Of a stretch of DNA of 64,000 bases, positions 1 to 8,780 are shown piece after piece. The notes under the pieces were generated by a model. It ran no database searches. It had not been told where the DNA came from and saw only the letters and a list, made by a program, of their open reading frames with translations. Origin of the DNA: Streptomyces sp. AC555_RSS877 (GTDB taxonomy: Bacteria; Actinomycetota; Actinomycetes; Streptomycetales; Streptomycetaceae); NCBI RefSeq assembly GCF_019049245.1, contig NZ_JAGMUK010000038.1:72287-136286 (forward strand). The letters run 5' to 3'. A program made the translations under genes and the position numbers. Numbering within the stretch: the stretch's first letter is position 1; each line of letters begins with the position of its first letter.

Positions 1-160
1 GAGGAGCCACGTGGCCGTTTCGGCAACGCGGCGAGGTGCGGTGCCAGACCACGCGACCCGGACGGGCATAGTGCAAGGACCCCTAAGCCGCCGTGGCCAC
101 GAAGAAGTAGTGGAATGTTTGACCATCTCGCGCGGTTGCAGGCGTCGAAGGAGGTCAGCA

Positions 161-508
161 GTGGACATGACGTACTACGACCACGGAACGCCGGCCGAGC
201 GCTGGGAGCGGGCGGGGATGTTCTTCGACGCGAAGGACTACGCCGCCGCGGCGCGGGTCCTGGGCGAGCTGGTCGAGGAGGTGCCGGAGCAGACCGGACC
301 CCGGCTGCTGCTGGCCCGCGCCTACTACCACTCGGCGCAACTGCGGCGCGCGGAGAGCGAGTTGCGCGTGATCGTCGAGCGGGACCCGGTGGAGCACTAT
401 GCCCGGCTGATGCTGGGCCGCACCTTGCAGCGGCAGGGCCGGCACGAGGAGGCGGAGCCGCACATGCGCCTCGCCTCGGCGCTCGCGGGCGACTTCGAGC
501 AGCTCTGA
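161..508 (+). CDS. Tetratricopeptide repeat protein
   Basis: A 115-residue protein made almost entirely of TPR-like helix pairs, with alternating small and aromatic positions such as AKDYAAAARVLGELV and RRAESELRVIVERDP. TPR repeats serve as protein-protein scaffolds; no catalytic motif is present and the partner is unknown. I start at GTG 161 because AAGGAGG at 148-154 lies 6 bases upstream; ATG 167 is the alternative. There is no signal peptide or membrane segment, so it should be cytoplasmic. It stands alone, facing the PepSY gene tail to tail with a hairpin between them. Confidence 0.85.
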   Translation: MDMTYYDHGTPAERWERAGMFFDAKDYAAAARVLGELVEEVPEQTGPRLLLARAYYHSAQLRRAESELRVIVERDPVEHYARLMLGRTLQRQGRHEEAEPHMRLASALAGDFEQL

Positions 509-521
509 ACCGACCGTTGTC

Positions 522-554
522 CGGGCCCGGTTCCCTCTCTGGGAGCCGGGCCCG
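522..554. terminator. Bidirectional terminator hairpin
   Basis: A 14-base inverted repeat (522-535 and 541-554) with one G-T wobble and a 5-base loop lies between the convergent TPR and PepSY genes. There is no U-tract, as is usual for Streptomyces terminators. Confidence 0.7.
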
Positions 555-590
555 CGCTCCGTGTCACGTCACCCTCGGTTGTCGCACCTG

Positions 591-2039
591 CTACGTGGCG
601 TCGGCGCCGCTCGTCCGGGTGCGCCGGCCCCGCCGGTGGGCGATCTCCCCGAGCACGACGTCCACAACGACGAACGCGGCCAGCGGGATGCCGAGCAGCG
701 GGACGAAGTAGCCGAGCACGGCGATCACCGCCACACACGGCAGCAGGATCTGCGGCGGCACCTGCTGCCAGGCACCGCGCGGGATCGGCCGGCCGAAGGA
801 GGAACCGCGGCCGCGCTGCCACCACATGCGGTACCCCAGCGCGATCAGCAGGATCAGCGAGAGCGCCAGCAGCATCAGCGCGATCTGGTTGACCAGACCG
901 AACAGGACGCCGGTGTGCAGGTCGATGCCCCAGCGGGTCAGCTTGGCCAACACCGGGTAGTCGGCGAACCGCAGGACGTCGGTGACCTCACCGGTGGCCG
1001 GGTCGATCGCGACCGAGTCCTGCTTCTCGGGCCAGCTGCGCTGCACCTGCCTCACGACGTACGCCGACGACGCGTCCGCCGGCGGGACGAGCTCGACGGG
1101 GTCGCCGAGTCCTTCCGCGCGGGCGGCGGCCAGGATCTTGTCGAGGCCCACGCCGTGCTCCGCGTCCCCGGCCGAGGCGGACGCGCCGTGGCCCGAGTGC
1201 TCGCCGGCCGCGGTCGACGTGACCGACGGGGTGGACTGGCCGAGCGAGGTGCGCAGTTCGTCGATGTTCGCGCCGGCGTAGGTCGACCAGGTCAGGCCGG
1301 TCGCCGACAGGAAGATGAAGCCGGCCGCTGCCCACACGCCGACGGTGCCGTGCAGGCCGAGCGTGCGGCGGCGTCCGCTGGTGCCGCGCACCTTGCGCAG
1401 GGCGCGGCGGCGGGACAGCCACAGGACCAGGCCGCCGACCGCGATCACCCCCAGCCAGCTCGCGGCGAACTCGCTGTAGAGGCGGCCGTTCTCGCCCAGG
1501 TGCAGGTCGCGGTGGAACTCGTCGATCCAGGTGCGCAGCGGCAGCGCGCCGGTCGAGCCGTACTGCTCCAGCGCGCCCTGCACCTTGGCGGTGTACGGGT
1601 CGACGAACACCGCGAGGGTGTGATTCGGGTCGACGCCCTCGACGCCGGACAGCAGGACCCTGGTGGTCGCGTCGTCCTCGGGCGAGGGGCGTATCGCCGA
1701 GACCGCGCCCCCGGGGTGGGCTTCGCGGGCGGCGGCCACCTGCTCGGAGATCGGCAGCTTGGCGTCACCGACGGCGGAGACGGTCATCTCGTCGGCGTAG
1801 ACGATCTTCTCGGCCTGGAACGCGCCGGCGTACAGGAAGCCGGTGACGGCGGCGACGAACAGGAACGGTGCGACGAACACACCGGCGTAGAAGTGCAGAC
1901 GGAGGATCAGCGGACGCAGGGGGGCCCATCTGCTGGGGGACGACGGCACCGGGGCGGCGGGTTGCGGGGCCTCGTCCGATGGGGGTCCCCCCGCTGGAGC
2001 GGAGCCGGAAGTGGGGGAGGTCGAGGGAGCGGTGGACAT
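591..2039 (-). CDS. PepSY-associated transmembrane protein
   Basis: A 482-residue membrane protein of the PepSY_TM family (COG3182-like, often annotated as iron-regulated or sulfite-reductase-like membrane protein). A Pro/Ala/Ser-rich N-terminus is followed by a first membrane segment (LHFYAGVFVAPFLFVAAVTG), an extracellular region, an FHRDLHLGENGR stretch, and three more membrane segments, ending in a basic tail. The family is linked to heme or iron handling and flavin-dependent reduction at the membrane, but the reaction is unproven. I start at ATG 2039, which has GGGAGAAG upstream; a longer frame back to 2126 has no ribosome site. Codons near the start overlap a 39-bp chromosomal repeat. 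Confidence 0.85.
   Translation of the reverse strand: MSTAPSTSPTSGSAPAGGPPSDEAPQPAAPVPSSPSRWAPLRPLILRLHFYAGVFVAPFLFVAAVTGFLYAGAFQAEKIVYADEMTVSAVGDAKLPISEQVAAAREAHPGGAVSAIRPSPEDDATTRVLLSGVEGVDPNHTLAVFVDPYTAKVQGALEQYGSTGALPLRTWIDEFHRDLHLGENGRLYSEFAASWLGVIAVGGLVLWLSRRRALRKVRGTSGRRRTLGLHGTVGVWAAAGFIFLSATGLTWSTYAGANIDELRTSLGQSTPSVTSTAAGEHSGHGASASAGDAEHGVGLDKILAAARAEGLGDPVELVPPADASSAYVVRQVQRSWPEKQDSVAIDPATGEVTDVLRFADYPVLAKLTRWGIDLHTGVLFGLVNQIALMLLALSLILLIALGYRMWWQRGRGSSFGRPIPRGAWQQVPPQILLPCVAVIAVLGYFVPLLGIPLAAFVVVDVVLGEIAHRRGRRTRTSGADAT
1981..2019. repeat. GGGGGTCCCCCC...GTGGGGGAG repeat, divergent copy
   Basis: A 39-base element sharing its first 14 and last 9 bases with the element at 2941-2979. 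This copy is inside the 5' coding part of the PepSY gene and supplies part of its low-complexity N-terminus. Similar elements are common in Streptomyces chromosomes (recalled, not searched). Confidence 0.6.
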
Positions 2040-2188
2040 CGGCGGGCTTCTCCCGGGGCAGGGGACGTATCTCGGCTGTAGCGGTCCAGAAGTCGGGGAG
2101 AAGGGGCGCCGAGTTCCCGGGGGCACGTGTGGCGTGCGTCACACCGAACGGTGGGAGGTGCTCGCAGGCCTCGTGGCATCCTGGCGCG

Positions 2189-2890
2189 ATGGCTGCTCCC
2201 CGTGATCGCGCGCCCCTGGCGGAACTGGTCGAGGAACTCCTGGCCACGAACGGCCCGTTGCCCATCGTCGCCGCCGGTGATCCGGTGCTGCGGCGCGGCA
2301 CCGAGCGCTTCGACGGACAGCTGGAGCCCGCGCTGCTGGCCCGTTTCGTCGAGGCCCTGCGGGTCACGATGCACGCGGCGCCGGGCGTGGGCCTCGCCGC
2401 ACCTCAGGTGGGCGTGCCGCTCCGGATCGCCGTCATCGAGGATCCCGCCCTGGTGCCGGAGGAGGTTCGGCTGGTGCGCGGGCGGGTGCCGCAGCCGTTC
2501 CGGGTGCTGGTCAATCCCTTGTACGAGCCCGTGGGCACCGCCCGGGCCGCGTTCTTCGAGGGCTGTCTGAGCGTGCCGGGCTGGCAGGCGGTGGTGGCCC
2601 GGCCCGCCGAGGTCCGGCTGACCGGCCAGGACGAGGCGGGCCGCGCGGTGGACGAGGTGTTCACCGGCTGGCCCGCACGGATCGTCCAGCACGAGACGGA
2701 CCACCTGGACGGCATGCTGTACCTGGACCGGGCCGAACTCCGCTCGCTGTCCTCGAACCAGGCGATGGCGGAGCGGTGGACGCAGCCGTCACCTCAGGAG
2801 GCGGCCGCGTCCCTGGGCTTCCCGTTGCCCCAGGACCTGTCCGGCGGATCAAGTCGCAGGACATCCGCGGCGCCTCATCGACGCAGGTGA
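2189..2890 (+). CDS. def: Peptide deformylase
   Basis: A 233-residue peptide deformylase, the metalloenzyme that removes the formyl group from the initiator methionine of nascent proteins in the cytoplasm. All three family motifs are intact: GVGLAAPQ at residues 66-73, EGCLS at 124-128 with the metal-binding Cys126, and HETDH at 168-172 with two metal His and the catalytic Glu. The protein has about 20 extra residues before the conserved core and a basic C-terminal tail. The start at ATG 2189 is chosen because it is the first ATG before the conserved domain; no strong ribosome site is visible, so a short leader or leaderless transcript is possible. Streptomycetes usually carry several def paralogues. 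Confidence 0.93.
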   Translation: MAAPRDRAPLAELVEELLATNGPLPIVAAGDPVLRRGTERFDGQLEPALLARFVEALRVTMHAAPGVGLAAPQVGVPLRIAVIEDPALVPEEVRLVRGRVPQPFRVLVNPLYEPVGTARAAFFEGCLSVPGWQAVVARPAEVRLTGQDEAGRAVDEVFTGWPARIVQHETDHLDGMLYLDRAELRSLSSNQAMAERWTQPSPQEAAASLGFPLPQDLSGGSSRRTSAAPHRRR

Positions 2891-2940
2891 GCGGGGCCTG
2901 GTGCGTCGAGCTGCAAGGCGGAGGAGGGCGTCGACGCGAC

Positions 2941-2979
2941 GGGGGTCCCCCCGCTCGGGCGAAGTCGAGAGTGGGGGAG
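2941..2979. repeat. GGGGGTCCCCCC...GTGGGGGAG repeat between convergent genes
   Basis: A 39-base element that can fold: CCCCC plus CTCG on the left pair with CGAG plus GGGGG on the right around a short loop, and the first 11 bases are themselves a palindrome. It lies between the convergent def gene and the flavoprotein gene, so it could act as a bidirectional terminator. Confidence 0.65.
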
Positions 2980-3052
2980 TCGGCAACCGACGACAACACC
3001 GCAGATCGGCGTGCCAGGCCCCGCGTCTGCGGCATGATCCGCCGGACAGGCC

Positions 3053-4486
3053 CTAGTTGTCCCGGTACGTCTCCAGCAGGCGCAGCCACACTTCGCTGAT
3101 CGTCGGGTAGGACGGCACCGCGTGCCACAGCCTGCTGATCGGCACCTGTCCCGCGACCGCGATCGTCGCCGAGTGGATCAGTTCGCCGACGCCGGGGCCG
3201 ACGAAGGTGACGCCGAGCAGGATCTCGCGTTCCAGGTCCACGACCATGCGGGCGCGGCCCTTGTAGCCGTCGGCGTACAGGCCCGCTCCGGAGACGGCGG
3301 CGAGGTCGTGGTCGACCGCGCGGACGCGGTGGCCGGCCTGTTCCGCCTCCGCCAGGGAGAGGCCCACGGAGGCCGCCTCGGGGTCGGTGAAGACGACCTG
3401 GGGGACGGCCGCGTGGTCGGCGGTGGCGGCGTGGGCGCCCCAGGGGTCGGACTCCAGGAGGGGGACACCGGAGGCTCGGGCGGCGATGGCGGCGCCCGCG
3501 ATGCGGGCCTGGTACTTGCCCTGGTGGGTGAGCAGGGCTCGGTGGTTGACGTCGCCCACGGCGTACAGCCACTTGCTGCCGGGGACGCGCAGGCTGTCGT
3601 CGACCTCCAGCCAGGAGCCGGGCTCCAGACCGATGGTGTCCAGGCCGATGTCGTCGGTGCGCGGGGCGCGTCCGGTGGCGAAGAGGATCTCGTCGGCCTC
3701 GATACGGTCACCGGTGTCGGTGACGACCACGACCGTGCCGTTCTCGCGGGTGACCGACTCGACGGAGGTGCCGGTGCGCACGTCGGCGCCGGCCTCGACG
3801 AGGGCTTCGGCGACCAGTTCGCCGGCGAAGGGCTCCATGCGGTTCAGCAGGCCCTTGCCGCGGACGAGGAGGGTGACCTGCGAGCCGAGGGCCTGCCAGG
3901 CGGTGGCCATCTCGGTGGCGACCACTCCCCCGCCGACGACGACCAGCCGGCCGGGCGCCGCCTTGGCGCTGGTGGCCTCACGGCTCGTCCAGGGCTTGAC
4001 CTCGGCGAGGCCGGGCAGGTCGGGCAGGACGGCGCGGGTGCCGGTGGAGACGGCCACGGCGTGCCGGGCGGTCAGTACCTTGTGCCCGCCGTCGGGGCCG
4101 GTGACCGTGACCGTGCGCGGTCCGGTGAGGCGGCCGTGTCCGCGGTGGAGGTCGGCGCCGATGCTGTCGAGCCACTGGATCTGGCCGTCGTCCTGCCAGT
4201 GGGAGGTGTAGTAGTCGCGGTGGGCTAGGACCGCGGCCGTGTCGAGGGGGCCCTGGACGGCCTGGCTGAGGCCGGGTGTGCGGCGGGCGTCGGCGCGGGC
4301 GATGACCGGGCGCAGCAGGGCCTTGCTGGGCATGCACGCCCAGTACGAGCATTCGCCGCCGACCAGTTCGCTCTCCACGACCGCGGTGGAGAGGCCGGCC
4401 GCACGAGTGCGGTCGGCGACGTTCTCCCCCACGGGTCCGGCACCGAGCACCACGACGTCGTACGCGATGGATTCCGTTTCCGTCAT
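3053..4486 (-). CDS. NAD(P)/FAD-dependent oxidoreductase, dihydrolipoamide-dehydrogenase-like
   Basis: A 477-residue class I pyridine nucleotide-disulfide oxidoreductase. It has an FAD-binding GAGPVG at residues 15-20, the redox pair Cys46-x4-Cys51 (GECSYWACMPSK), a second dinucleotide motif VVVGGGVVATEMA, the FAD-binding TGRAPRTDDIGL, and a C-terminal dimerisation domain. The C-terminal motif reads HAVPSYPTISE: the His that pairs with Glu in lipoamide dehydrogenase (HPTLSE) is Tyr460 here, so the disulfide substrate is probably not lipoamide. Mycothione, mercury and quinone reductase relatives are alternatives. The start at ATG 4486 gives the usual N-terminus. It is divergent from a thioredoxin gene across 119 bases, which hints at a shared thiol-redox role. 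Confidence 0.88.
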   Translation of the reverse strand: MTETESIAYDVVVLGAGPVGENVADRTRAAGLSTAVVESELVGGECSYWACMPSKALLRPVIARADARRTPGLSQAVQGPLDTAAVLAHRDYYTSHWQDDGQIQWLDSIGADLHRGHGRLTGPRTVTVTGPDGGHKVLTARHAVAVSTGTRAVLPDLPGLAEVKPWTSREATSAKAAPGRLVVVGGGVVATEMATAWQALGSQVTLLVRGKGLLNRMEPFAGELVAEALVEAGADVRTGTSVESVTRENGTVVVVTDTGDRIEADEILFATGRAPRTDDIGLDTIGLEPGSWLEVDDSLRVPGSKWLYAVGDVNHRALLTHQGKYQARIAGAAIAARASGVPLLESDPWGAHAATADHAAVPQVVFTDPEAASVGLSLAEAEQAGHRVRAVDHDLAAVSGAGLYADGYKGRARMVVDLEREILLGVTFVGPGVGELIHSATIAVAGQVPISRLWHAVPSYPTISEVWLRLLETYRDN

Positions 4487-4605
4487 GGGGTCAGTCTGGT
4501 GGGTGGTGTGCGCCGAGGCCACATGGGTACGTGCGCGGAATATGCACCAGGGCCGCCGTGTTGTGCCGACGGCCTCGCCCCACACCAGGAAGTAGGGATC
4601 ACGCC

Positions 4606-4992
4606 ATGAGCAGCACCGTGGAGCTCACCAAGGAGAACTTCGACGAGACGGTCACGGAGAACGAGTTCGTCCTGATCGACTTCTGGGCGTCCTGGTGCGG
4701 TCCGTGCCGTCAGTTCGCGCCGGTCTACGAGAAGGCGGCCGAGGAGAACCCTGACCTGGTGTTCGGCAAGGTGGACACCGAGGCGCAGCCGGAGCTGGCC
4801 GCGGCCTTCGGTATCCAGTCGATCCCGACCCTGATGATCGTGCGTGACCAGGTCGCCGTGTTCGCCCAGCCGGGCGCCCTGCCCGAGGCCGCCCTGACGG
4901 ACGTCATCGGGCAGGCCCGCAAGCTGGACATGGACGAGGTCCGCAAGGCCGTCGAGCACCAGCAGGAGCAGGCCGAGCAGAACGGCCAGTGA
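4606..4992 (+). CDS. trxA: Thioredoxin
   Basis: A 128-residue cytoplasmic thioredoxin that reduces protein disulfides. The active site WCGPC is at residues 30-34, preceded by FWAS and followed by the conserved cis-Pro region (SIPTLMI). The tail after the fold is acidic and Gln-rich (EHQQEQAEQNGQ) and is longer than in classic 105-residue thioredoxins. ATG 4606 follows an AGGAAG/AGGGA-type ribosome site. It is divergently transcribed from the flavoprotein disulfide reductase gene and so may share a promoter region with it; 18 bases downstream it meets the aldehyde dehydrogenase gene tail to tail. Confidence 0.95.
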   Translation: MSSTVELTKENFDETVTENEFVLIDFWASWCGPCRQFAPVYEKAAEENPDLVFGKVDTEAQPELAAAFGIQSIPTLMIVRDQVAVFAQPGALPEAALTDVIGQARKLDMDEVRKAVEHQQEQAEQNGQ

Positions 4993-5010
4993 CCTGCCCT
5001 GCCGGAGGCC

Positions 5011-6447
5011 CTAGAAGGGGTACGGCGCCACGTCCGCGCGCACGGTCGTCCAGCGCACGTCGGTGAAGGCCTCCAGGTTGGCCTCGCCCCCGAAGCGGGC
5101 GCCGGTGCCGGACGCGGCGATGCCGCCGAAGGGGGCGACCGCCTCGTCGTTCACGGTCTGGTCGTTGATGTGCACGATGCCGGTGGGGATCCGCTCGGCC
5201 AGGTCGAGGCCGCGGGCGGCGTCCCGGGTGACGATGCCGAGCGAGAGTCCGTACGGGCCGGTCGCGGCCAGGGCGGCCGCCTCCTCGGGCGTGCTGAAGG
5301 ATCGCACGGGCGCGACCGGGCCGAACACCTCCTCCGCGTACGCGGGCGTGTCCTCGTCGACGCCGGCGAGGACTGTCGGCCGGTAGAAGAGCTCCTCGTG
5401 CGTGCCGCCCGCGGCCAGCTTGGCGCCGTGGGCCGTGCTCGCCTGCACCAGGCCGTGGATCTTGGCGAGCTGGCCGGAGTCGATGATCGGGCCGAGGTGG
5501 ACCTGGCCGCGGAACGGGTCGCCGACGGCGAGCGAGTCGGCCTTCGCGGCCAGCCGCTCGACGTACTCGCCGTACAGCGACTCGTGCACCAGGTGGCGGC
5601 CGGTGGTCATGCAGATCTGGCCCTGGTGGAAGAAGGAGCCCCAGGCGGCCGTGGAGATCACGGCGTCGAGGTCGGCGTCCTCCAGGACGATCAGGGCGGA
5701 GTTGCCGCCGAGTTCCAGGTGGGCGCGCTTGAGGTGGCGTCCGGCAGCCTCGCCGACGGCCCGGCCGGCCGCGGTCGACCCGGTGAAGGAGATGACCGGC
5801 ACCCTCGGGTCGGCGACCAGGGCCTGACCGGCGTCCGGACCGCCCGGCAGGACGTGGAACAGGCCTTCCGGCAGGCCCGCCTCGGCGAAGACCGCGGCGA
5901 GTGACAGTCCGCCGCAGACCGCCGTACGCGGGTCGGGCTTCAGGACGACGGCGTTGCCGAGGGCGAGCGCCGGGGCGACGGAGCGGATGGAGAGGATCAG
6001 CGGGGCGTTGAACGGGGCGATCACCCCCACGACCCCGACGGGAACGCGCCGCGTGTAGGACAGCCGGGCCGCCTCGCTGGGCAGGACCTGCCCGGCCGGG
6101 CGGGAGGCGAGGGCCGCGGCCTCGTAGCACTCCTGGGCGGCGACGTGCAGCTCGAAGTCGGCCTTGCCGGGGATGGAGCCGGACTCGCGGACCAGCCACT
6201 CGCGCAGTTCGTCGGCGTGCGCGGCGAACAGGTCGCCGGCCTTGCGCAGGACGCCCGCGCGGACGAAGTGGGGCACGCGGGCCCACTCGGCCTGGGCGGC
6301 GCGGGCCGCCTCGGCGGCGGTCGCGACGTCCTCGGCGGTGGCGAGGGTGACGGTGCCGAGTGTGTCGCCGGTGGCGGGTTCGGTGACGGCGTGTTCAGGT
6401 CCTGACAGGCTGCGCAACTGCCAGGTCTTGGGGTCGAGCAACGGCAT
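5011..6447 (-). CDS. Aldehyde dehydrogenase, benzaldehyde/vanillin type
   Basis: A 478-residue NAD(P)-dependent aldehyde dehydrogenase. Key residues are Asn147 (PFNAPL), Lys170, the general base Glu245 (HLELGGNS) and the nucleophile Cys279 (QGQICMTTG), with a GPV motif (EEVFGPV) further on. The lineage resembles vanillin/benzaldehyde dehydrogenases, which oxidise aromatic aldehydes to benzoates. I start at ATG 6447, with GGAG 7 bases upstream. It lies 30 bases after pobA in the same direction, so the likely sequence is aromatic aldehyde to 4-hydroxybenzoate (this enzyme) and then to protocatechuate (PobA). Substrate is inferred from context. Confidence 0.88.
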   Translation of the reverse strand: MPLLDPKTWQLRSLSGPEHAVTEPATGDTLGTVTLATAEDVATAAEAARAAQAEWARVPHFVRAGVLRKAGDLFAAHADELREWLVRESGSIPGKADFELHVAAQECYEAAALASRPAGQVLPSEAARLSYTRRVPVGVVGVIAPFNAPLILSIRSVAPALALGNAVVLKPDPRTAVCGGLSLAAVFAEAGLPEGLFHVLPGGPDAGQALVADPRVPVISFTGSTAAGRAVGEAAGRHLKRAHLELGGNSALIVLEDADLDAVISTAAWGSFFHQGQICMTTGRHLVHESLYGEYVERLAAKADSLAVGDPFRGQVHLGPIIDSGQLAKIHGLVQASTAHGAKLAAGGTHEELFYRPTVLAGVDEDTPAYAEEVFGPVAPVRSFSTPEEAAALAATGPYGLSLGIVTRDAARGLDLAERIPTGIVHINDQTVNDEAVAPFGGIAASGTGARFGGEANLEAFTDVRWTTVRADVAPYPF

Positions 6448-6477
6448 GACGGCTCTCCGTTCGGTCACCGGCGGGAC

Positions 6478-7656
6478 TCACAGGGTGAGTGGGAGTCCCG
6501 AGTAGTTCGCGGCCAGTTCGGCCGCCGCGTGGCGGGATGCGGTGATCCGGCGCAGCCGTGCGAGCTGCATCCGGTCGTCGAACACATCCCCATTTGGTTG
6601 AGCATGCAACATCCTAGTCATGTCGTAAGAGAACCGGGTCGCCTGCCACACCCTCGCGAGGCACAACTCCGAATAGCGATCCAGCAGTTGCGCCGATCCG
6701 GTGCGGTGCAGCTCGGTGAGGGCGCGGGCCAGGACGCGGACGTCGGACACCGCGAGGTTGAGGCCCTTGGCGCCGGTCGGCGGAACGATGTGGGCGGCGT
6801 CCCCGGCGAGCAGCAGCCGTCCGTGGCGCATCGGCTCGTGCACGTGACTGCGCATCGGCGTCACCGACGTGGCGGTGATCGGGCCGCGGGCCAGGGTCCA
6901 GTCGGCGTCGATCGCGAAGCGGGCGGCGAGTTCGTCCCAGATCCGCTCGTCGGGCCAGTCGCCCGGATCGGTCCCGTTCGGGACCTGGAGGTAGAGCCGG
7001 GAGACGGCCGGGGATCGCATGCTGTGCAGGGCGAAGCCGCGCTCACCCCGGGCGTAGACCAGCTCCTCGCAGGAGGGCGGGACGTCGGCGAGGATCCCCA
7101 GCCAGGAGTACGGGTAGTCGTGGGCGTACGTCCGGCTCGTCGCCGTCGGGAAGGCGTCGCGGGCGACGCCGTGGGAGCCGTCGCAGCCGACGACCCAGTC
7201 ACAGGTCAGCGTCCGTTCACGGCCCTCGTGCCGGAAACGTACGACGGGCCGCTCGCTGTCCGGCTTCTCGACCGCCAGCGCCTCGGCCCCGAACAACAGC
7301 GGTGGCCCCTGGTCCAGTTGGAGCGCGATGAGGTCCTTCACGATCTCGGTCTGAGCGTAGATCGTGACGCTGCGGCCGCCGGTGAGGGACGGGAAGTCGA
7401 TGCGGTGGCGTTCGCCCGCGAACCGCAGCTCGATGCCGTGGTGGACCAGCCCTTCGGCGTCGAGCCGGTCGGCGGCGCCCGCCTCGCGCAGGGCGTCGAC
7501 CGTGCCCTGCTCCAGCATTCCGGCACGCTGGCGCTGCTCGACGTACTCCCGCGTCCTGCTCTCCAGGACCACGCAGTCGATGCCGGCCCGATGCAGCAGC
7601 CGGGCCAGGAGCAGTCCGGCGGGGCCACCGCCGATGACGCCGACCGTCGTACGCAT
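6478..7656 (-). CDS. pobA: 4-hydroxybenzoate 3-monooxygenase
   Basis: A 392-residue class A flavoprotein monooxygenase that converts 4-hydroxybenzoate, O2 and NADPH to protocatechuate, feeding the beta-ketoadipate pathway. Visible are GGGPAG at residues 9-14, RAGMLEQGTVD, the DG motif GCDGSHG, and the second FAD motif GDAAHIVPPTGAKGLNLA. Length matches characterised PobA enzymes (about 390-394 residues). It is the middle gene of a minus-strand block, 18 bases after the LacI-type gene and 30 bases before the aldehyde dehydrogenase, so all three are probably cotranscribed. No protocatechuate dioxygenase genes are in the window. Confidence 0.95.
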   Translation of the reverse strand: MRTTVGVIGGGPAGLLLARLLHRAGIDCVVLESRTREYVEQRQRAGMLEQGTVDALREAGAADRLDAEGLVHHGIELRFAGERHRIDFPSLTGGRSVTIYAQTEIVKDLIALQLDQGPPLLFGAEALAVEKPDSERPVVRFRHEGRERTLTCDWVVGCDGSHGVARDAFPTATSRTYAHDYPYSWLGILADVPPSCEELVYARGERGFALHSMRSPAVSRLYLQVPNGTDPGDWPDERIWDELAARFAIDADWTLARGPITATSVTPMRSHVHEPMRHGRLLLAGDAAHIVPPTGAKGLNLAVSDVRVLARALTELHRTGSAQLLDRYSELCLARVWQATRFSYDMTRMLHAQPNGDVFDDRMQLARLRRITASRHAAAELAANYSGLPLTL

Positions 7657-7674
7657 GGCCCGCCTCCCTGGGCA

Positions 7675-8721
7675 TCAGCTGGAGTCGCGGTGGACCACCG
7701 AGGCTCCCAGCACCGTGTGCGTCTCGGGCGCGGCGCCGGGGTTGCGCGCCGCGCGGTCGACCAGTTCGGCCAGGTCACGGCCGGACGGCAGCTCGATGTG
7801 GACAGTACTCAGTCTGGGCCGCAGCAGCCGTCCCAGCATCAGGTCGTCGGCACCGATCACCGCCGTCTCCTCGGGAATGCCGACGCCCTCGTCCTGCAGG
7901 GCGCGCATCAGCAGCATCGCGTACTCGTCGTTGTACGCGAACACGGCGTCCAGGTCGAGCGCGCGCCAGCGGGCGGCGAGGCGCGCGGCGGCGGCCTCCT
8001 CGTAGGCGAGAGGCAGGCCGGTGACGGTCGCGTCGGTGCCGTACAGGGACCGTCGTACGCCTTCGAGGCGGGGCGTGGAGAAGGCGTCCAGGCCGGGTTC
8101 CTCGGGGACGACGACACCGATGCGGCGCCGACCGCGGGCGTACAGGTGGCCTCCGGCCGAGTGGCCGACCGCCTCGTGGTCCATGAGCAGGGCGTGGGCG
8201 CCCTCGACGGCCTCGGGGCCGAGGGTGACCACGGCCCGGGCGCCGGAGCGCTTGAGCACCGCTACGCCCTTGGGGCCGAGGCCGGTGCCGGGCACCAGTA
8301 CGGCGACCGGCCGCAGTTCGGCCCAGGCGCGGGCGGCCTCGTCGCCATGCGCGCCGACCGCACCGAACTGCACGACCGTGTAGTCGAGACGGCCCAGGGC
8401 CGACTGGAGTTCGCTGATGAACTGGCTGTAGAGCGGACCGACCGGGAAGGTCGGCGCGGGCATCAGGACCATCCGGCTGTGCCCGGCGCGCAGGCTGCGG
8501 GCCGCCGCGTGCGGGACGTACCCGAGCTCCTTCGCGGCCTCGTGGACGCGGCGGCGGGTGGGCTCGCTGATCCGGACGGCGCTGGTGTTGTTGAGGACGT
8601 AGGAGACGGTCGCGCGCGACACGCCGGCCAGGCGGGCCACATCGGCGCTCGTGGGCACGGAGCGCGGCACGGCGGACACGGGCGCGGGCGTTTTCGGTAT
8701 CTGCACCATGACGTACCGCAT
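7675..8721 (-). CDS. LacI family transcriptional regulator of the pobA block
   Basis: A 348-residue LacI/GalR-type regulator. The N-terminal DNA-binding helix-turn-helix (SADVARLAGVSRATVSYVLNN) and hinge (LGYVPHAAARSLRAG) precede a periplasmic-binding-protein-like effector domain. It sits 18 bases upstream of pobA on the same strand and probably controls it; PobA is more often paired with AraC-, IclR- or MarR-type regulators, so a LacI partner is unusual. ATG 8721 and ATG 8709 are both possible starts, neither with a strong ribosome site. Two GAA(A)GTTCC repeats lie in the 60-base gap to the upstream TetR gene and may be part of its control region. Confidence 0.85.
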   Translation of the reverse strand: MRYVMVQIPKTPAPVSAVPRSVPTSADVARLAGVSRATVSYVLNNTSAVRISEPTRRRVHEAAKELGYVPHAAARSLRAGHSRMVLMPAPTFPVGPLYSQFISELQSALGRLDYTVVQFGAVGAHGDEAARAWAELRPVAVLVPGTGLGPKGVAVLKRSGARAVVTLGPEAVEGAHALLMDHEAVGHSAGGHLYARGRRRIGVVVPEEPGLDAFSTPRLEGVRRSLYGTDATVTGLPLAYEEAAAARLAARWRALDLDAVFAYNDEYAMLLMRALQDEGVGIPEETAVIGADDLMLGRLLRPRLSTVHIELPSGRDLAELVDRAARNPGAAPETHTVLGASVVHRDSS

Positions 8722-8780
8722 CTTTGCAGAACCTGTGCGTGGAACTTTCGGGTGGGGGAACTTCGCGGCGGAAAAGACGC

